Source: Microbacteriaceae bacterium PS02070
Lineage (GTDB): Bacteria > Actinomycetota > Actinomycetes > Actinomycetales > Microbacteriaceae
NCBI GenBank assembly: GCA_029959865.1
Contig: JASCPE010000012.1
Location: forward strand, 1-33,277
Reading direction: 5' to 3'
DNA: 33,277 nt
The translations under genes were made by a program, and so were the position numbers. The notes below the pieces were generated by a model. That model did no database searches. It saw nothing but the letters and a program-made list of their open reading frames with translations, and was not told the DNA's origin. The number at the start of each line of letters is the position of its first letter. Position 1 is the stretch's first letter. This document shows, in pieces, positions 1 through 7,737 of the stretch.

Positions 1-1
1 G

Positions 2-217
2 ATCAGCTTCCGCCGCGCCGCCCGCATGCACCACCTCGGCGTCGGCGCCCACCACCGCGGCACACCCGTGCTCCTACTCGCCGACAACACCACCGTCACC
101 ATCATCGCAACCCGCACCGGCGAGATCGACGCCACCAACCAGATCCAACCCGACAAGACCTACTGGCGCAACACGATGAAAGCCCCCGGCCGATGGCCGG
201 AGGCTCCCAGAACGTGA
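2..217 (+). CDS. IS481-family transposase, C-terminal 71 residues only
   Basis: The frame is open from base 2, so the ATG at 26 is an internal methionine and the start lies outside the window. The translation begins ISFRRAARMHHLG and ends near KAPGRWPEAPRT. It resembles the beta-rich tail that follows the DDE catalytic core in actinobacterial IS481 transposases, including their conserved RMHHLG and TYWRN-type segments. No catalytic residues are included. The stop codon overlaps the first of two 18-bp repeats that form the right end of the element. Family assignment rests on recalled sequence patterns. The N-terminal fragment at 33225 is of the same type. Confidence 0.75.
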   Translation: MSFRRAARMHHLGVGAHHRGTPVLLLADNTTVTIIATRTGEIDATNQIQPDKTYWRNTMKAPGRWPEAPRT

Positions 218-256
218 CCTATGACGCGACTCAGATGAGACCTATGACGCGACTCA
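216..256 (+). repeat. Tandem 18-bp repeat in the IS481 right end
   Basis: The sequence GACCTATGACGCGACTCA occurs at 216-233 and exactly again at 239-256, separated by GATGA (period 23). Its core ATGACGCGACTCA appears inverted near 33195-33207 in the other IS481-type end. This arrangement suggests paired transposase binding sites in the element end. Confidence 0.85.
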
Positions 257-264
257 TCACAATT

Positions 265-289
265 GTGGACCTCCGTAGAGAGTTTGAGA
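265..289 (+). repeat. 25-bp direct repeat, copy 1
   Basis: A 25-bp sequence beginning GTGGACCTCCGTAGAG is identical at 19125-19149 on the same strand. This copy starts 3 bp beyond the proposed IS481 tip; the other copy abuts an IS3-family element. Read in frame it encodes VDLRREFE, and the serine recombinase gene has VDLR (GTGGACCT) at 33140-33147. It could be an old recombinase 3' end, an attachment-site core or an IS remnant. Confidence 0.8.
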
Positions 290-396
290 ACCCCTGCCCA
301 CATCTGAGAACCTTGTCTTTGCGCAGGTCACGGGGCTTCTACAACCACGACCAGCGCTCCTCCGAGCCTACCGTTTCCGACTCCAGGGGGCGAGTG

Positions 397-759
397 GTGC
401 GATCACTTGAGATGGCTCAAACCCTCCTTCGCCCGGAGCAGATCGACGATCTGGTGGCGCAGTACCGCGAGGGCGCGACGCTCGTGGAGCTGGCATCCGT
501 CTTCGGCGTGAACCGCCGCACGGTCGCCACCCACCTCACCCGGCGGGACGTGACGATCCGCCGTGGACGGTTCGATCCCTCCCGCATCCACGAAGCAGCC
601 GACCTCTACCTCAGCGGGTTGACGCTGGTAGAGGTCGGCGTGAAGGTCGGGGCAGGGCCCCAGGCGGTCCGGCAAGCGCTCGCTTCACACGGTGTCGTGA
701 TCCGGCCGGGTGGGGGCCGTCGTTCGCGCATCACGGCAACCGCTGCCGTGGGCGGCTGA
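397..759 (+). CDS. Small protein with two helix-turn-helix repeats, recombinase-associated type
   Basis: This 120-residue product has two similar halves. Each contains a helix-turn-helix-like stretch: ATLVELASVFGVNRRTVATH, then LTLVEVGVKVGAGPQAVRQA. Each half ends in a basic segment with VTIRRG or VVIRPG. This resembles the resolvase-type DNA-binding domains found at the C-terminus of serine recombinases or as small separate proteins beside them. GTG 397 was chosen because AGGGGG at 385-390 is well spaced; GTG 394 and ATG 412 are alternatives. The frame is also open upstream through the 25-bp repeat, so it may once have been the C-terminal part of a longer recombinase. It ends 2 bp from the convergent membrane-protein fragment. 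Function is inferred from the fold pattern only. Confidence 0.65.
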   Translation: MRSLEMAQTLLRPEQIDDLVAQYREGATLVELASVFGVNRRTVATHLTRRDVTIRRGRFDPSRIHEAADLYLSGLTLVEVGVKVGAGPQAVRQALASHGVVIRPGGGRRSRITATAAVGG

Positions 760-761
760 GC

Positions 762-1057
762 CTAGACATGAAGAGCTGGCTCACGGGGGCTTGCCTCGAC
801 GAGCGAGTCGTGGCGCTGGTGACGACGGATCGCGGACTCGCGCAGGCGCGCGCGAATGAGCAGAACGACGCTCACGGGTCCCATGAGGATGAACTTCAGT
901 GCGTTCCAGCAGGCCCACAGGACGACGAGGTGGAGCCAACCGGGGCCGCCGTCGGCTGCCGAGCTAGAGCAGATGCTGACGATCAGGACGTAGGGAAGCG
1001 CGAGCATCGCGGGTATCCCCCACTTGAGTTCGCGACGGGTGCGGATGGCAGCAAGAG
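762..1057 (-). pseudogene. Truncated small membrane protein of ICE type (3' part)
   Basis: From about 1057 down to the stop at 762 the frame reads as a basic RTRRELKWG segment followed by two hydrophobic stretches (around [15 protein letters not shown] and WLHLVVLWACWNALKFIL) and a basic tail. I recall similar small two-segment membrane proteins in actinobacterial mobile elements, sometimes labelled 'sulfate permease' without good reason. Those homologues have an additional N-terminal part before the arginine-rich segment. Here that part is absent because the sequence switches at about 1055-1060 into an nrdE fragment. A start further upstream would be coded by nrdE DNA in another frame, so I treat it as a broken gene. 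It converges on the helix-turn-helix gene with a 2-bp gap. Confidence 0.55.
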
Positions 1058-1543
1058 CTCCTCGTTGTAGGTGGTCGGCGTGTGGACCTGGAGGATCTCG
1101 GAGCACAGGTTCGACATGTTGATCCGACCCTTGATCGGGTTGGCGCGGTTGACCGTGTCCTCGAACATGATGTATGGATAGCCCGACTCGAACTGGATCT
1201 CAGCCAGCGTCTGGAAGAACTCGCGCGCGTTGATCTTCGACTTCTTGATGCGCGGGTCATCGACCATCTCGCGGTACTTCTCGGTGACCGAGATGTCACC
1301 GAAGGGCACCCCGTACACGCGCTCCACGTCGTAGGGCGAGAACAGATACATGTCCTCGCCGTTCTTGGCGAGCTCGAACGTGATGTCGGGCACGACGACG
1401 CCGAGCGAGAGCGTCTTGATGCGGATCTTCTCGTCCGCGTTCTCGCGCTTGGTGTCGAGGAATTTCATGATGTCGGGGTGGTGCGCCGATAGCTACACCG
1501 CACCGGCACCCTGCCGCGCCCCCAACTGGTTGGCGTAGCTGAA
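1058..1543 (-). pseudogene. nrdE: Internal fragment of nrdE (class Ib ribonucleotide reductase large subunit)
   Basis: The minus strand encodes a clear NrdE segment of about 160 residues, including [50 protein letters not shown] and [15 protein letters not shown]. The full enzyme has about 700 residues and reduces ribonucleoside diphosphates, so both ends are missing. An amber codon at 1493-1495 stands where a tyrosine (GAVYLHAHH-type motif) is expected, and the next two codons are also changed. At 1543/1544 the fragment meets a dehydrogenase fragment on the opposite strand. At about 1058 it meets the membrane-protein fragment. It cannot make a working reductase. It looks like captured housekeeping DNA; an assembly chimera is the alternative. 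Confidence 0.88.
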
Positions 1544-1915
1544 GACGTATTCGTTCCGGCGGGGATCGGCGGCATCCTGACCGACGAGGTCATCGACCAA
1601 CTGGACGTGCGCGCGGTGTGCGGCCCCGCGAACAACCCGCTCGCGGACCATGACGGTGCCGACCGGCTCGCGGCGCGGGGCATCCTCTACGCCCCGGACT
1701 TCGTCGTCAACGCCGGCGGGGTCATCTACCTCGACCTGGAAGCCAAGCGCCTGGGCACGCGCCCCGAGATCATGCAGCGCGTCGCGGGGATCGGCCACAC
1801 CGTGCGCCGGATCTTCAACGAGGCGCGGACGCGCGGAATCACGCCGCTCGCCGCCGCGGAGGGCCTGGCGGCTGAGCGCCTTTCGGGCGGGACGCGGACG
1901 CCCGCCCTGGTCTGA
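1544..1915 (+). pseudogene. 3' end of a leucine/valine/glutamate dehydrogenase-family gene
   Basis: The plus strand from DVFVPAGIGGILTDEVID to the stop at 1915 matches the C-terminal, NAD-binding half of the leucine dehydrogenase family. Visible motifs are CGPANNPLAD, ARGILYAPDFVVNAGGVI and a helical tail. Family members have about 350 residues, and only about the last 123 are present, with no catalytic lysine domain. The upstream junction is with the nrdE fragment on the other strand. Because the natural stop is intact and lies about 210 bp before the IclR gene, this may be the original chromosomal neighbour of the operon, cut off when the segment was moved. The exact substrate class cannot be told from this half. 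Confidence 0.82.
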
Positions 1916-1920
1916 ATCTG

Positions 1921-1964
1921 CGGCCGCGCGGGGCTGAACCGGCGGCCGCGCGGGGCTGAGCCGG
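1921..1964 (+). repeat. Tandem 22-bp GC-rich repeat
   Basis: Two adjacent 22-bp units at 1921-1942 and 1943-1964, each beginning CGGCCGCGCGGGGCTGA, differ at one base. They lie just after the dehydrogenase stop codon. The rest of 1965-2078 shows no gene that I can support. Confidence 0.8.
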
Positions 1965-2078
1965 CCTCCGCAGAGGCACGACTCTCGCTCACCCCGTTGC
2001 GCGGGTGCGCGAGGCAACACCGTGCCGCACCATCGCGCGGCACACATCCGGCGTTCCATGTCGCGTTACCCATTGTTT

Positions 2079-2099
2079 ACATGGAACCCCTTTCCATGT
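2079..2099. promoter_or_regulatory. Palindromic operator upstream of the IclR gene
   Basis: ACATGGAA (2079-2086) and TTCCATGT (2092-2099) form a perfect inverted repeat of 8-bp arms around CCCCT. Further half-sites are GTTCCATGT at 2053-2061 and ACATGGAAC at 2125-2133, the latter overlapping the start codon. A TGGAA/TTCCA palindrome beside an IclR-family gene is the usual arrangement for autoregulation. The palindrome overlaps the predicted -35 region, which fits repression in the absence of inducer. Binding is inferred. Confidence 0.7.
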
Positions 2100-2119
2100 T
2101 GAGACCGTTCACCTACAGT
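2091..2119 (+). promoter_or_regulatory. Probable leaderless promoter of the operon
   Basis: TACAGT at 2114-2119 fits the actinobacterial -10 consensus TAnnnT. TTTCCA at 2091-2096, 17 bp upstream, is a weak -35. The -10 ends 7 bases before the ATG at 2127 and no ribosome binding site precedes that ATG, so transcription probably starts at or next to the A of the start codon. Confidence 0.5.
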
Positions 2120-2126
2120 TGCCGAC

Positions 2127-2933
2127 ATGGAACAGCGTGCCACGTCGTACCACTCGCAGGGGCTCACCCGTGCAATGGCGACTCTCCGCCTCCTCGGCAA
2201 GGCGACCGCCCCGCTGACGCTGGCCGCGATCTCGAGCCAGCTCGACGTGCCGAAGTCGACGGTGGTCCGCCTCCTGCTCGTGATGGAGGAAGAAGGATTC
2301 GTGCGCCGCTCCGGCGAGCCCCCGGCGTACTCGATCGGCCACACGATCCATGAGATCGCTGACGGGTACCGGCCGCCGAGCATGGCGGAGATCACGGCGC
2401 CCGTCCTCAGCCGACTCGGCGACGACGTGGGCTTCACCGCGAACCTCGGCGTGCTGGAAGGGCCCTCCGTCCTCCACCTGCACGTCGCCGAACCGCAGCG
2501 CGCTCTGCGGTTCGCCACTGGCGGCATGCTCGACTTCGCCTACTGCACGGGACTGGGGAAGCTCCTCCTGTCGCTGCTGCCGGACGAGGCGATCGACGCT
2601 CATCTGCCGGACGTGGAGCCCTACCCCAGCTGGACCCCGCGCACCATCACGACGCGCGCGGGAATCGTCGCCGAGCTCGAACGCATCCGCGCGGCCGGGT
2701 TCAGCGTCGACGATGAAGAGCGCAACCGCGGCGTCACCTGCATGGCCGTCCTCCTGCCGACAGAGGATGCGCCCGCACTGGCGCTGTCGGTCTCCGCTCC
2801 CAGCGGCGAACTGGACGAGTCCGCCCGCGAGAGCCTGCTGCCCGTCCTGACCGCGGCTGCCGCCGAGCTCGTCGCCCTGCCGGACTTCGACGCCGCGCTC
2901 ACGCCCCTGCGCACCCGGATGGCTCTCTCGTGA
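2127..2933 (+). CDS. IclR-family transcriptional regulator
   Basis: This 268-residue protein has the IclR layout. Residues 14-75 form a winged helix-turn-helix (LTLAAISSQLDVPKSTVVRL as the DNA-reading part). A linker follows, then an effector-binding domain at about 90-260 that contains the family's YCTGLGKLLLSLLPD-type and RGVTCMAVLLP-type segments. IclR proteins usually bind a small pathway metabolite and control an adjacent catabolic operon, as repressor or activator. The palindrome at 2079-2099 is the likely operator. The ATG at 2127 has no Shine-Dalgarno but is well placed for leaderless translation. The stop overlaps the GTG of the next gene, so regulator and enzymes are probably co-transcribed, giving feedback control of the entire cluster. 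The inducer is unknown. Confidence 0.93.
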   Translation: MEQRATSYHSQGLTRAMATLRLLGKATAPLTLAAISSQLDVPKSTVVRLLLVMEEEGFVRRSGEPPAYSIGHTIHEIADGYRPPSMAEITAPVLSRLGDDVGFTANLGVLEGPSVLHLHVAEPQRALRFATGGMLDFAYCTGLGKLLLSLLPDEAIDAHLPDVEPYPSWTPRTITTRAGIVAELERIRAAGFSVDDEERNRGVTCMAVLLPTEDAPALALSVSAPSGELDESARESLLPVLTAAAAELVALPDFDAALTPLRTRMALS

Positions 2934-3829
2934 TCGTCGACGTGCACAGCCACTGCCACCAGCCGGAGCACTGGGGTCACGAGCACGAGGACCACTGGCA
3001 GGGCGCGTACGGTGGCGAGCCATACCCCGTCGTGACGCCGGAGTCGTACGACACGGTGATGCGGGATGCGGGAGTCGACGTCGCGATCGTGTTCGGCCTC
3101 GCCGCCTCACAGGCCGGTGTGCGCACGCCGAACGCCTTCGTCGCCGACTTCGTCTCGAAGATGCAGACACCCGCGATTCCGTTCTGCTCGATCGATCCAC
3201 TCGACGCGGACTGGCGCGACCAGCTCGACGAGGCGATCACGCTCGGATTCCAGGGAGTGAAGCTCTATCCCGTCCTCTCGCTGTTCGATCCGCTCGCACC
3301 CGAGTTCGACGACTTCTACACGACGCTCACGGCGCACGGCATGGTCGCGCTCTGGCACATGGGCGCGACCCCCAGCCCCATCGGCCGGCTCGCCGTCAGC
3401 CAGCCGCTCGTGATCGATGAGGTCGCCCGGCGACACCCCGACCTGACCCAGGTGATGGCCCACATGGGTCACCCGTGGCAGCGGGACACGAACGTGGTGC
3501 TGCGCAAGAACCGGCGAGTCTTCGCCGACGTGTCGGGTGTCCCTTCGCGACCGATGGATGCGTTCTTCGCGCTCGTCGGGGCCCAGGAGTGGCACACGGT
3601 CGACAAGCTCGTCTTCGGCTCCGACTACCCGCTGTGGACCCCCGTCGAGGCGATCGCGAACCTCCGCTCGATCGCGCGCTTCCGAGCCGGAAACCTGCCG
3701 TTCGTGGCCGACGAGACGATCGAGCGGATCATCCACTGCGACGCGCTGCGGATGCTCGAACTCGCCGACCCCCGTGTCGGAACCCCTCCCGTTGACCCAC
3801 CCTCATCGCACCAAAGGAGCACCACGTGA
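2930..3829 (+). CDS. Amidohydrolase-family metal-dependent hydrolase (Amidohydro_2 type)
   Basis: The 299-residue protein fits the single-domain amidohydrolase TIM barrel. An N-terminal metal-binding HSH (residues 6-8) lies in IVDVHSHCHQ. Further conserved positions appear in FQGVKLYP, VALWHMG, VMAHMGHP and KLVFGSDYP, the last giving the C-terminal catalytic aspartate. The group includes lactonases, decarboxylases related to ACMSD and amide hydrolases, so the reaction is open: hydrolysis of a lactone or amide, or decarboxylation. GTG 2930 overlaps the IclR stop, which indicates translational coupling. A short proline/serine-rich tail follows the barrel. It probably acts in the cytoplasm because no signal peptide is visible. 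Confidence 0.87.
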   Translation: MIVDVHSHCHQPEHWGHEHEDHWQGAYGGEPYPVVTPESYDTVMRDAGVDVAIVFGLAASQAGVRTPNAFVADFVSKMQTPAIPFCSIDPLDADWRDQLDEAITLGFQGVKLYPVLSLFDPLAPEFDDFYTTLTAHGMVALWHMGATPSPIGRLAVSQPLVIDEVARRHPDLTQVMAHMGHPWQRDTNVVLRKNRRVFADVSGVPSRPMDAFFALVGAQEWHTVDKLVFGSDYPLWTPVEAIANLRSIARFRAGNLPFVADETIERIIHCDALRMLELADPRVGTPPVDPPSSHQRSTT

Positions 3830-5151
3830 CATCCGTCTCCCGCCGCCTCGCCGAGGCGGCAGAGCGCATCATTCCGGGCGGAGTGAACTCCGCAACCCGC
3901 AGCATCGGGTCCCCCTGGGCGTGGAAGTCGGCCCACGGGGCGACCATCACCGACATGGACGGCGTCGCCTACACGGACTATCACGCGGCGTTCGGGGCGA
4001 TCCTGCTCGGGCACACCGATGAGCGCGTCAACGACGCCGTCACGCGCGCGATCGCCGACATCGACCTCGTGGGTCTGGGCACGACCGAGCTCGAGGTGCA
4101 GGCCGCACAGCTGATGGTGGATGCGATTCCGAGCGCCGACATGGTCATCACGACCATGAGCGGATCGGAGGCGACGTTCCAGGCGGTCCGACTGGCGCGC
4201 GGGACCACGAGTCGCCCCTACATCCTGAAGTTCCAGGGCTGCTTCCACGGTTCCTATGACGCGCTCGCCCGCAACGTCATCTCGACACCCGATCGTGCGT
4301 GGCGCCGCGACCCCAACTCGTCCGGCATCCTGGACGATGCCGTCGACCACACCCTCATCGCGGAGTTCAACGACTTCGCCTCGGTGGAAGAGCTGTTCGC
4401 GCAGTATCCCGACCAGATCGCCGCCGTGATCCTCGAGCCGGTGCCGCACAACGTCGGCGCCCTGCTCCCCGAGCTGTCGTTCCTGCAGGGTCTGCGCGAC
4501 ATCACGCGCGCGCACGGCTCCGTCCTCATCTTCGACGAGGTGATCACGGGCTTCCGGCACGCGCTTGGCGGTTATCAGGAGGTCTGCGGCGTGATGCCCG
4601 ACCTCACCACCTTCGGTAAGGCGATGGGCAACGGCTTCCCGGTTGCGGGCCTGGCCGGTACCGCCGAACTCATGACGAATTTCACGCCCGCGGGCGGTTC
4701 CGTCATGCTCGCGGGCACGTTCAACGGCAACGCGGCCTCGATGGCGGCGGCGATCGCGACGATCACGGTGCTCAAGGATCCCGCGGTCGACTTCTACGGT
4801 CACGTGTATCGCCTCGGCGACCGGATGCGCACGGGACTTCAGGCGATCGCCGACGAGCACGGCATCGCCGCCCGCATGACCGGACTCGGGTCGGTGTTCA
4901 TCCCCTACTTCCTCGACGGGGAGGTCCGCGGGTACCGCGATCTGCTGCGCAACAACGACGTGGCGTACGCCACGTTCCACCGCCGCATGATCGACAAGGG
5001 CTCGTTCATGTACCCGATGGCGCTCAAGCGGAACCACATCTCGCTCGCGCACACGGAGGCCGACATCGATCGGACGCTCGCGCAGGCGGCGGACGTGCTT
5101 CCCGCGATGGCGCGCGAGGGACTCTTCGAGACCGCGAAGGCCGCCGTCTGA
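3826..5151 (+). CDS. Class III PLP aminotransferase / glutamate-1-semialdehyde aminomutase-like
   Basis: This 441-residue enzyme has the class III aminotransferase fold. PLP-binding features are the GSEAT phosphate loop (TMSGSEATFQAVRLARG), the FQGCFHGSYD segment, an aspartate in FDEVITGFR (residue 237) and the Schiff-base lysine in FGKAMGNGFP (about residue 265). The N-terminus RIIPGGVNSATRS is typical of the GSA-aminomutase branch, which also contains aminotransferases for beta-, D- and aryl amino acids. With no hemA/hemB neighbours, a catabolic aminotransferase is more likely than haem synthesis. GTG 3826 is preceded by AAAGGAG and overlaps the previous stop. The amino donor and substrate cannot be deduced. 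Confidence 0.9.
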   Translation: MTSVSRRLAEAAERIIPGGVNSATRSIGSPWAWKSAHGATITDMDGVAYTDYHAAFGAILLGHTDERVNDAVTRAIADIDLVGLGTTELEVQAAQLMVDAIPSADMVITTMSGSEATFQAVRLARGTTSRPYILKFQGCFHGSYDALARNVISTPDRAWRRDPNSSGILDDAVDHTLIAEFNDFASVEELFAQYPDQIAAVILEPVPHNVGALLPELSFLQGLRDITRAHGSVLIFDEVITGFRHALGGYQEVCGVMPDLTTFGKAMGNGFPVAGLAGTAELMTNFTPAGGSVMLAGTFNGNAASMAAAIATITVLKDPAVDFYGHVYRLGDRMRTGLQAIADEHGIAARMTGLGSVFIPYFLDGEVRGYRDLLRNNDVAYATFHRRMIDKGSFMYPMALKRNHISLAHTEADIDRTLAQAADVLPAMAREGLFETAKAAV

Positions 5152-5152
5152 C

Positions 5153-6724
5153 ATGTCGACGATCTCCCGGACCGTACTGCGCGGAGGCCTTGTCGCCGAC
5201 GGGCTCGGCGGTGAGCCGTTTCTCGGCGATGTGATCATCGCCGAGCAGACGATCGCCGCCGTCGTTCGCGCCGAGGAACGGCCCGGCGGCGGGTACGACG
5301 CGGAGATCATCGACTGCACGGGCCGCATCGTCGCGCCGGGATTCGTGGACATCCACTGCCACTCCGACCTCAGCCTCCTCGAATACCCGGAGAACGAGAG
5401 CCGCATCACGCAGGGCATCACGACCGAGGTCGTCGGCAACTGCGGCATGACGCCGGCTCCGGACGGGCACGATGCCGCGGGGCTCGCGCGCGTCATCAGC
5501 ACGATCGACGTCACCCCGGATCTGGAGTGGACCTGGACCGATGTCGCGGGATGGATGCGGGCGCTCGACGACTGCCCCACGACCACGAACGTCGCCGCCC
5601 ACATCGGGCACGGTTCGGCCCGGTTCGCCGCCGCCGGCACGCGCACCGAACGCCTCGACGACGACCAGTTGGCGCGGCTCGAGCGCGAGATGGAGGACGC
5701 GTTCGCGGCGGGGGTCGTGGGCGCGAGCGTCGGACTGATGTATGCGCCCGGAGAGTCGGCGGATGCTCGGGAGCTGGCACGGGTCGCGCGCGTCGTCGCC
5801 GCGCACGACGGCGTCCTGTCGGCGCACCTGCGCGACTATCGCACGAGCGCCCTGCGCGCCTCGATCGACGAACTGGCCGACGCCCTCGGCGACGAGGGAC
5901 CGCGCCTGCAGATCTCCCACCTGCGCGGACTGAGTTCCGGCTCGGGCGAGGGGGACCGCTTCGCGGATGTGCTCGCGCACCTGGAGGCGCTGCGGACGTC
6001 GAAGGACATCGCCGCCGACGCCTACCCGTACGTGCACGGGCACACGACGCTGATCCAACTGCTGTCTCCCGAACTGCGTGCCGCGGGCCCCGACGCCGTC
6101 GTGGCCGCTTGCCTCACCGACCCGACCGCGGTCGCGGGACTCCTCGGTTCCGCCGGCTACTCCCCCGACCAGATCATCGTGATGAAGGCCGCGCGCACTC
6201 CTGACGCGGTGGGCCGCGATCTCACTGCCGACGCCGGCGCCCCGTGGATGCGGCTTGTCGACCTACTCGTCGCGAACGGCGGTCTCGTCGATGTCGCGGT
6301 CGAAAGCGGCCGGTGGAGCGACGTCGAGCTGACGCTGGCAACGCCCTGGATCAGCATCGCCTCCGACGGCACCGCCTTGAACCGCAGCCACAGCGCATCC
6401 GCCGCCCACCCCCGTTCCTGGGGCGCCTTCTCCTCCGGATACCGGCGACTGCGCGGGCACGGTACGCCCCTCGGCGAGACCGTCCGGCGCCTGACCACCG
6501 CACCGGCTGCTCGCGTCGGGCTTGCCAGCGGCCTCGTCCCCGGACACCGCGCCGACGTGATCGTGCTCGACGACCGCACGTTCGATTCGCCGGCGACGTT
6601 CTCGCGGCCGGCGCAGCCTTCCGTCGGACTCGACCACGTCTACGTCAACGGCTCCGCCGTCATCGCCTCCGGGCGCCCCACCGCGGCGCGTCCGGGACGG
6701 CTCATCAGAAAGGGACAGCAGTGA
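5153..6724 (+). CDS. N-acyl-D-amino-acid deacylase-like amidohydrolase
   Basis: The 523-residue protein resembles D-aminoacylases, which hydrolyse N-acyl-D-amino acids to the free D-amino acid. The N-terminal beta-sandwich (residues 1-60) leads into the barrel with FVDIHCHSDLSLLEYP (metal histidines 68 and 70). The conserved cysteine motif EVVGNCGMTPAP follows, then SAHLRDY, LQISHLRG and a late aspartate in ISIASDG. The barrel closes with the C-terminal segment RADVIVLDD. The GNCG cysteine and the ordered histidines match the family's zinc site. Related dihydroorotase or urease-like enzymes are possible alternatives. The ATG lies 1 bp after the aminotransferase stop. A D-specific deacylase is consistent with the D-amino-acid-type PLP enzyme downstream. 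Confidence 0.87.
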   Translation: MSTISRTVLRGGLVADGLGGEPFLGDVIIAEQTIAAVVRAEERPGGGYDAEIIDCTGRIVAPGFVDIHCHSDLSLLEYPENESRITQGITTEVVGNCGMTPAPDGHDAAGLARVISTIDVTPDLEWTWTDVAGWMRALDDCPTTTNVAAHIGHGSARFAAAGTRTERLDDDQLARLEREMEDAFAAGVVGASVGLMYAPGESADARELARVARVVAAHDGVLSAHLRDYRTSALRASIDELADALGDEGPRLQISHLRGLSSGSGEGDRFADVLAHLEALRTSKDIAADAYPYVHGHTTLIQLLSPELRAAGPDAVVAACLTDPTAVAGLLGSAGYSPDQIIVMKAARTPDAVGRDLTADAGAPWMRLVDLLVANGGLVDVAVESGRWSDVELTLATPWISIASDGTALNRSHSASAAHPRSWGAFSSGYRRLRGHGTPLGETVRRLTTAPAARVGLASGLVPGHRADVIVLDDRTFDSPATFSRPAQPSVGLDHVYVNGSAVIASGRPTAARPGRLIRKGQQ

Positions 6725-7737
6725 CCGAGCAGGGAACGCCTCTGGGCGTCGGGATCGTGGGGGTCGGCGGCATCGCACTCTCGCACATGGCCGCACTGCG
6801 CACCATGACGAGCGCGACGCTCGTCGCCGTGTGCGATGTCGCCGCCGACCACGCCGCCGAGGTCGCCCACCTCGAACGATGCGCGGGCTACGGCAGCGTG
6901 GAGGAGCTGCTGGACGACGACGAGGTCGAGGCCGTGATCGTCTGCACTCCGAACATGACGCACGAGCAGCTCGGCCTGCAGGTGCTCGCGGCCGGAAAGC
7001 ACCTGCTGATGGAGAAGCCCCTCGCCTTGACCGGCGCGGGTGCACGCTCCCTTGCGGCGGAGGCAACGGCGCGCGGTCTCGCCCTGGCGGTCGGTCACAC
7101 CCACCGCTTCACCGATCAGAGCCTGGCCATCCGCCGCGTCATCGATCGCGGCGACATCGGCGTCCCGCGCTTCGTCCGCATCGTCATCAACGGCGGTTGG
7201 ATCTGGCCGGGATGGCAGTCCTGGGTACTGAACCCCGAGCTGTCGGGAGGACACTCCCTGCACAACGGCGTCCACCTCGTCGACCTCGCGACGTGGTGGA
7301 TCGGCGAGCCCGCCACGAGCGTCTTCTCCGTCGGGCAGCACGCCACGAGCGAAGCGCTCGACATCTACGACTACCTCGTCATGGAACTCGGCTTCGACGG
7401 CGGCGCAGCCGCCGTGTGCGAGATCAGCCGCGGGGAGCGACCCCGGAGCGCCGGCTACCTCGAGCTCACCGTTGTCGGCACCGAGGGCGTGGTCTCGCGC
7501 ACGTGGGACGCCGAGGGCGTGCTCGCCTGGACCGACACAGGTCTCACGGCGTGGGGCGTCGACGGCGCCGGTGACCGCGCGTTCGTCCGCGAACTCGAGG
7601 CGTTCGTCGCCGCGATCCGTGGTGACGGCGAGGTGGTTCCCCCGCTGTCGGCGGCGATCCACGCGGTCGACATCGCCGTGGCGTCCGAGGAGTCGCTGCG
7701 CGAGTCCCGCACGATCCGGATCGGAGCATCGGCATGA
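6721..7737 (+). CDS. Gfo/Idh/MocA-family NAD(P)-dependent oxidoreductase
   Basis: This 338-residue enzyme begins with a Rossmann fold (GVGIVGVGGIALSHMAAL). It then shows the family's VIVCTPNMTHEQ and EKPLALT motifs, the latter holding the conserved lysine. A C-terminal alpha/beta domain includes SGGHSLHNGVHLVDLATWW with the probable catalytic histidine. Such enzymes oxidise or reduce sugars, inositols and related hydroxy compounds. GTG 6721 was chosen because it overlaps the stop of the deacylase gene and places the glycine-rich loop at the expected distance. A longer upstream reading frame only copies deacylase DNA in another frame. The following gene encodes a protein like the C-terminal domain of the same family. 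Confidence 0.9.
   Translation: MTEQGTPLGVGIVGVGGIALSHMAALRTMTSATLVAVCDVAADHAAEVAHLERCAGYGSVEELLDDDEVEAVIVCTPNMTHEQLGLQVLAAGKHLLMEKPLALTGAGARSLAAEATARGLALAVGHTHRFTDQSLAIRRVIDRGDIGVPRFVRIVINGGWIWPGWQSWVLNPELSGGHSLHNGVHLVDLATWWIGEPATSVFSVGQHATSEALDIYDYLVMELGFDGGAAAVCEISRGERPRSAGYLELTVVGTEGVVSRTWDAEGVLAWTDTGLTAWGVDGAGDRAFVRELEAFVAAIRGDGEVVPPLSAAIHAVDIAVASEESLRESRTIRIGASA

Larger units (their letters stand above)
1..261 (+). mobile_element. Right end of an IS481-type insertion sequence, cut by the window edge
   Basis: The window opens inside a transposase reading frame and runs into a terminal region ending near 261. Reverse-complemented, the tip reads TGTGATGAGTCGCGTCATAG. It aligns without gaps to the element end at 33153, whose tip begins TGTCTGGGTTCGGG: 17 of the first 25 positions match, and further in both ends share TGAGTCGCGTCAT. 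The TGT tip suits the IS481 family. The element near 33153 lies in the same orientation, so both may be the same IS. The exact tip is inferred because no target duplication can be checked. Confidence 0.7.

Noticed and set aside
3625..5646. 673-codon open frame on the minus strand across the aminotransferase gene
   Set aside because: It is antisense to strongly recognisable genes, rich in Arg, Val and Asp as expected for shadow frames in high-GC DNA, and has no family motifs.
6244..6720. Upstream extension of the oxidoreductase frame
   Set aside because: This part copies the deacylase gene in another frame and is Arg/Pro-rich; GTG 6721 gives the normal N-terminus of the family.
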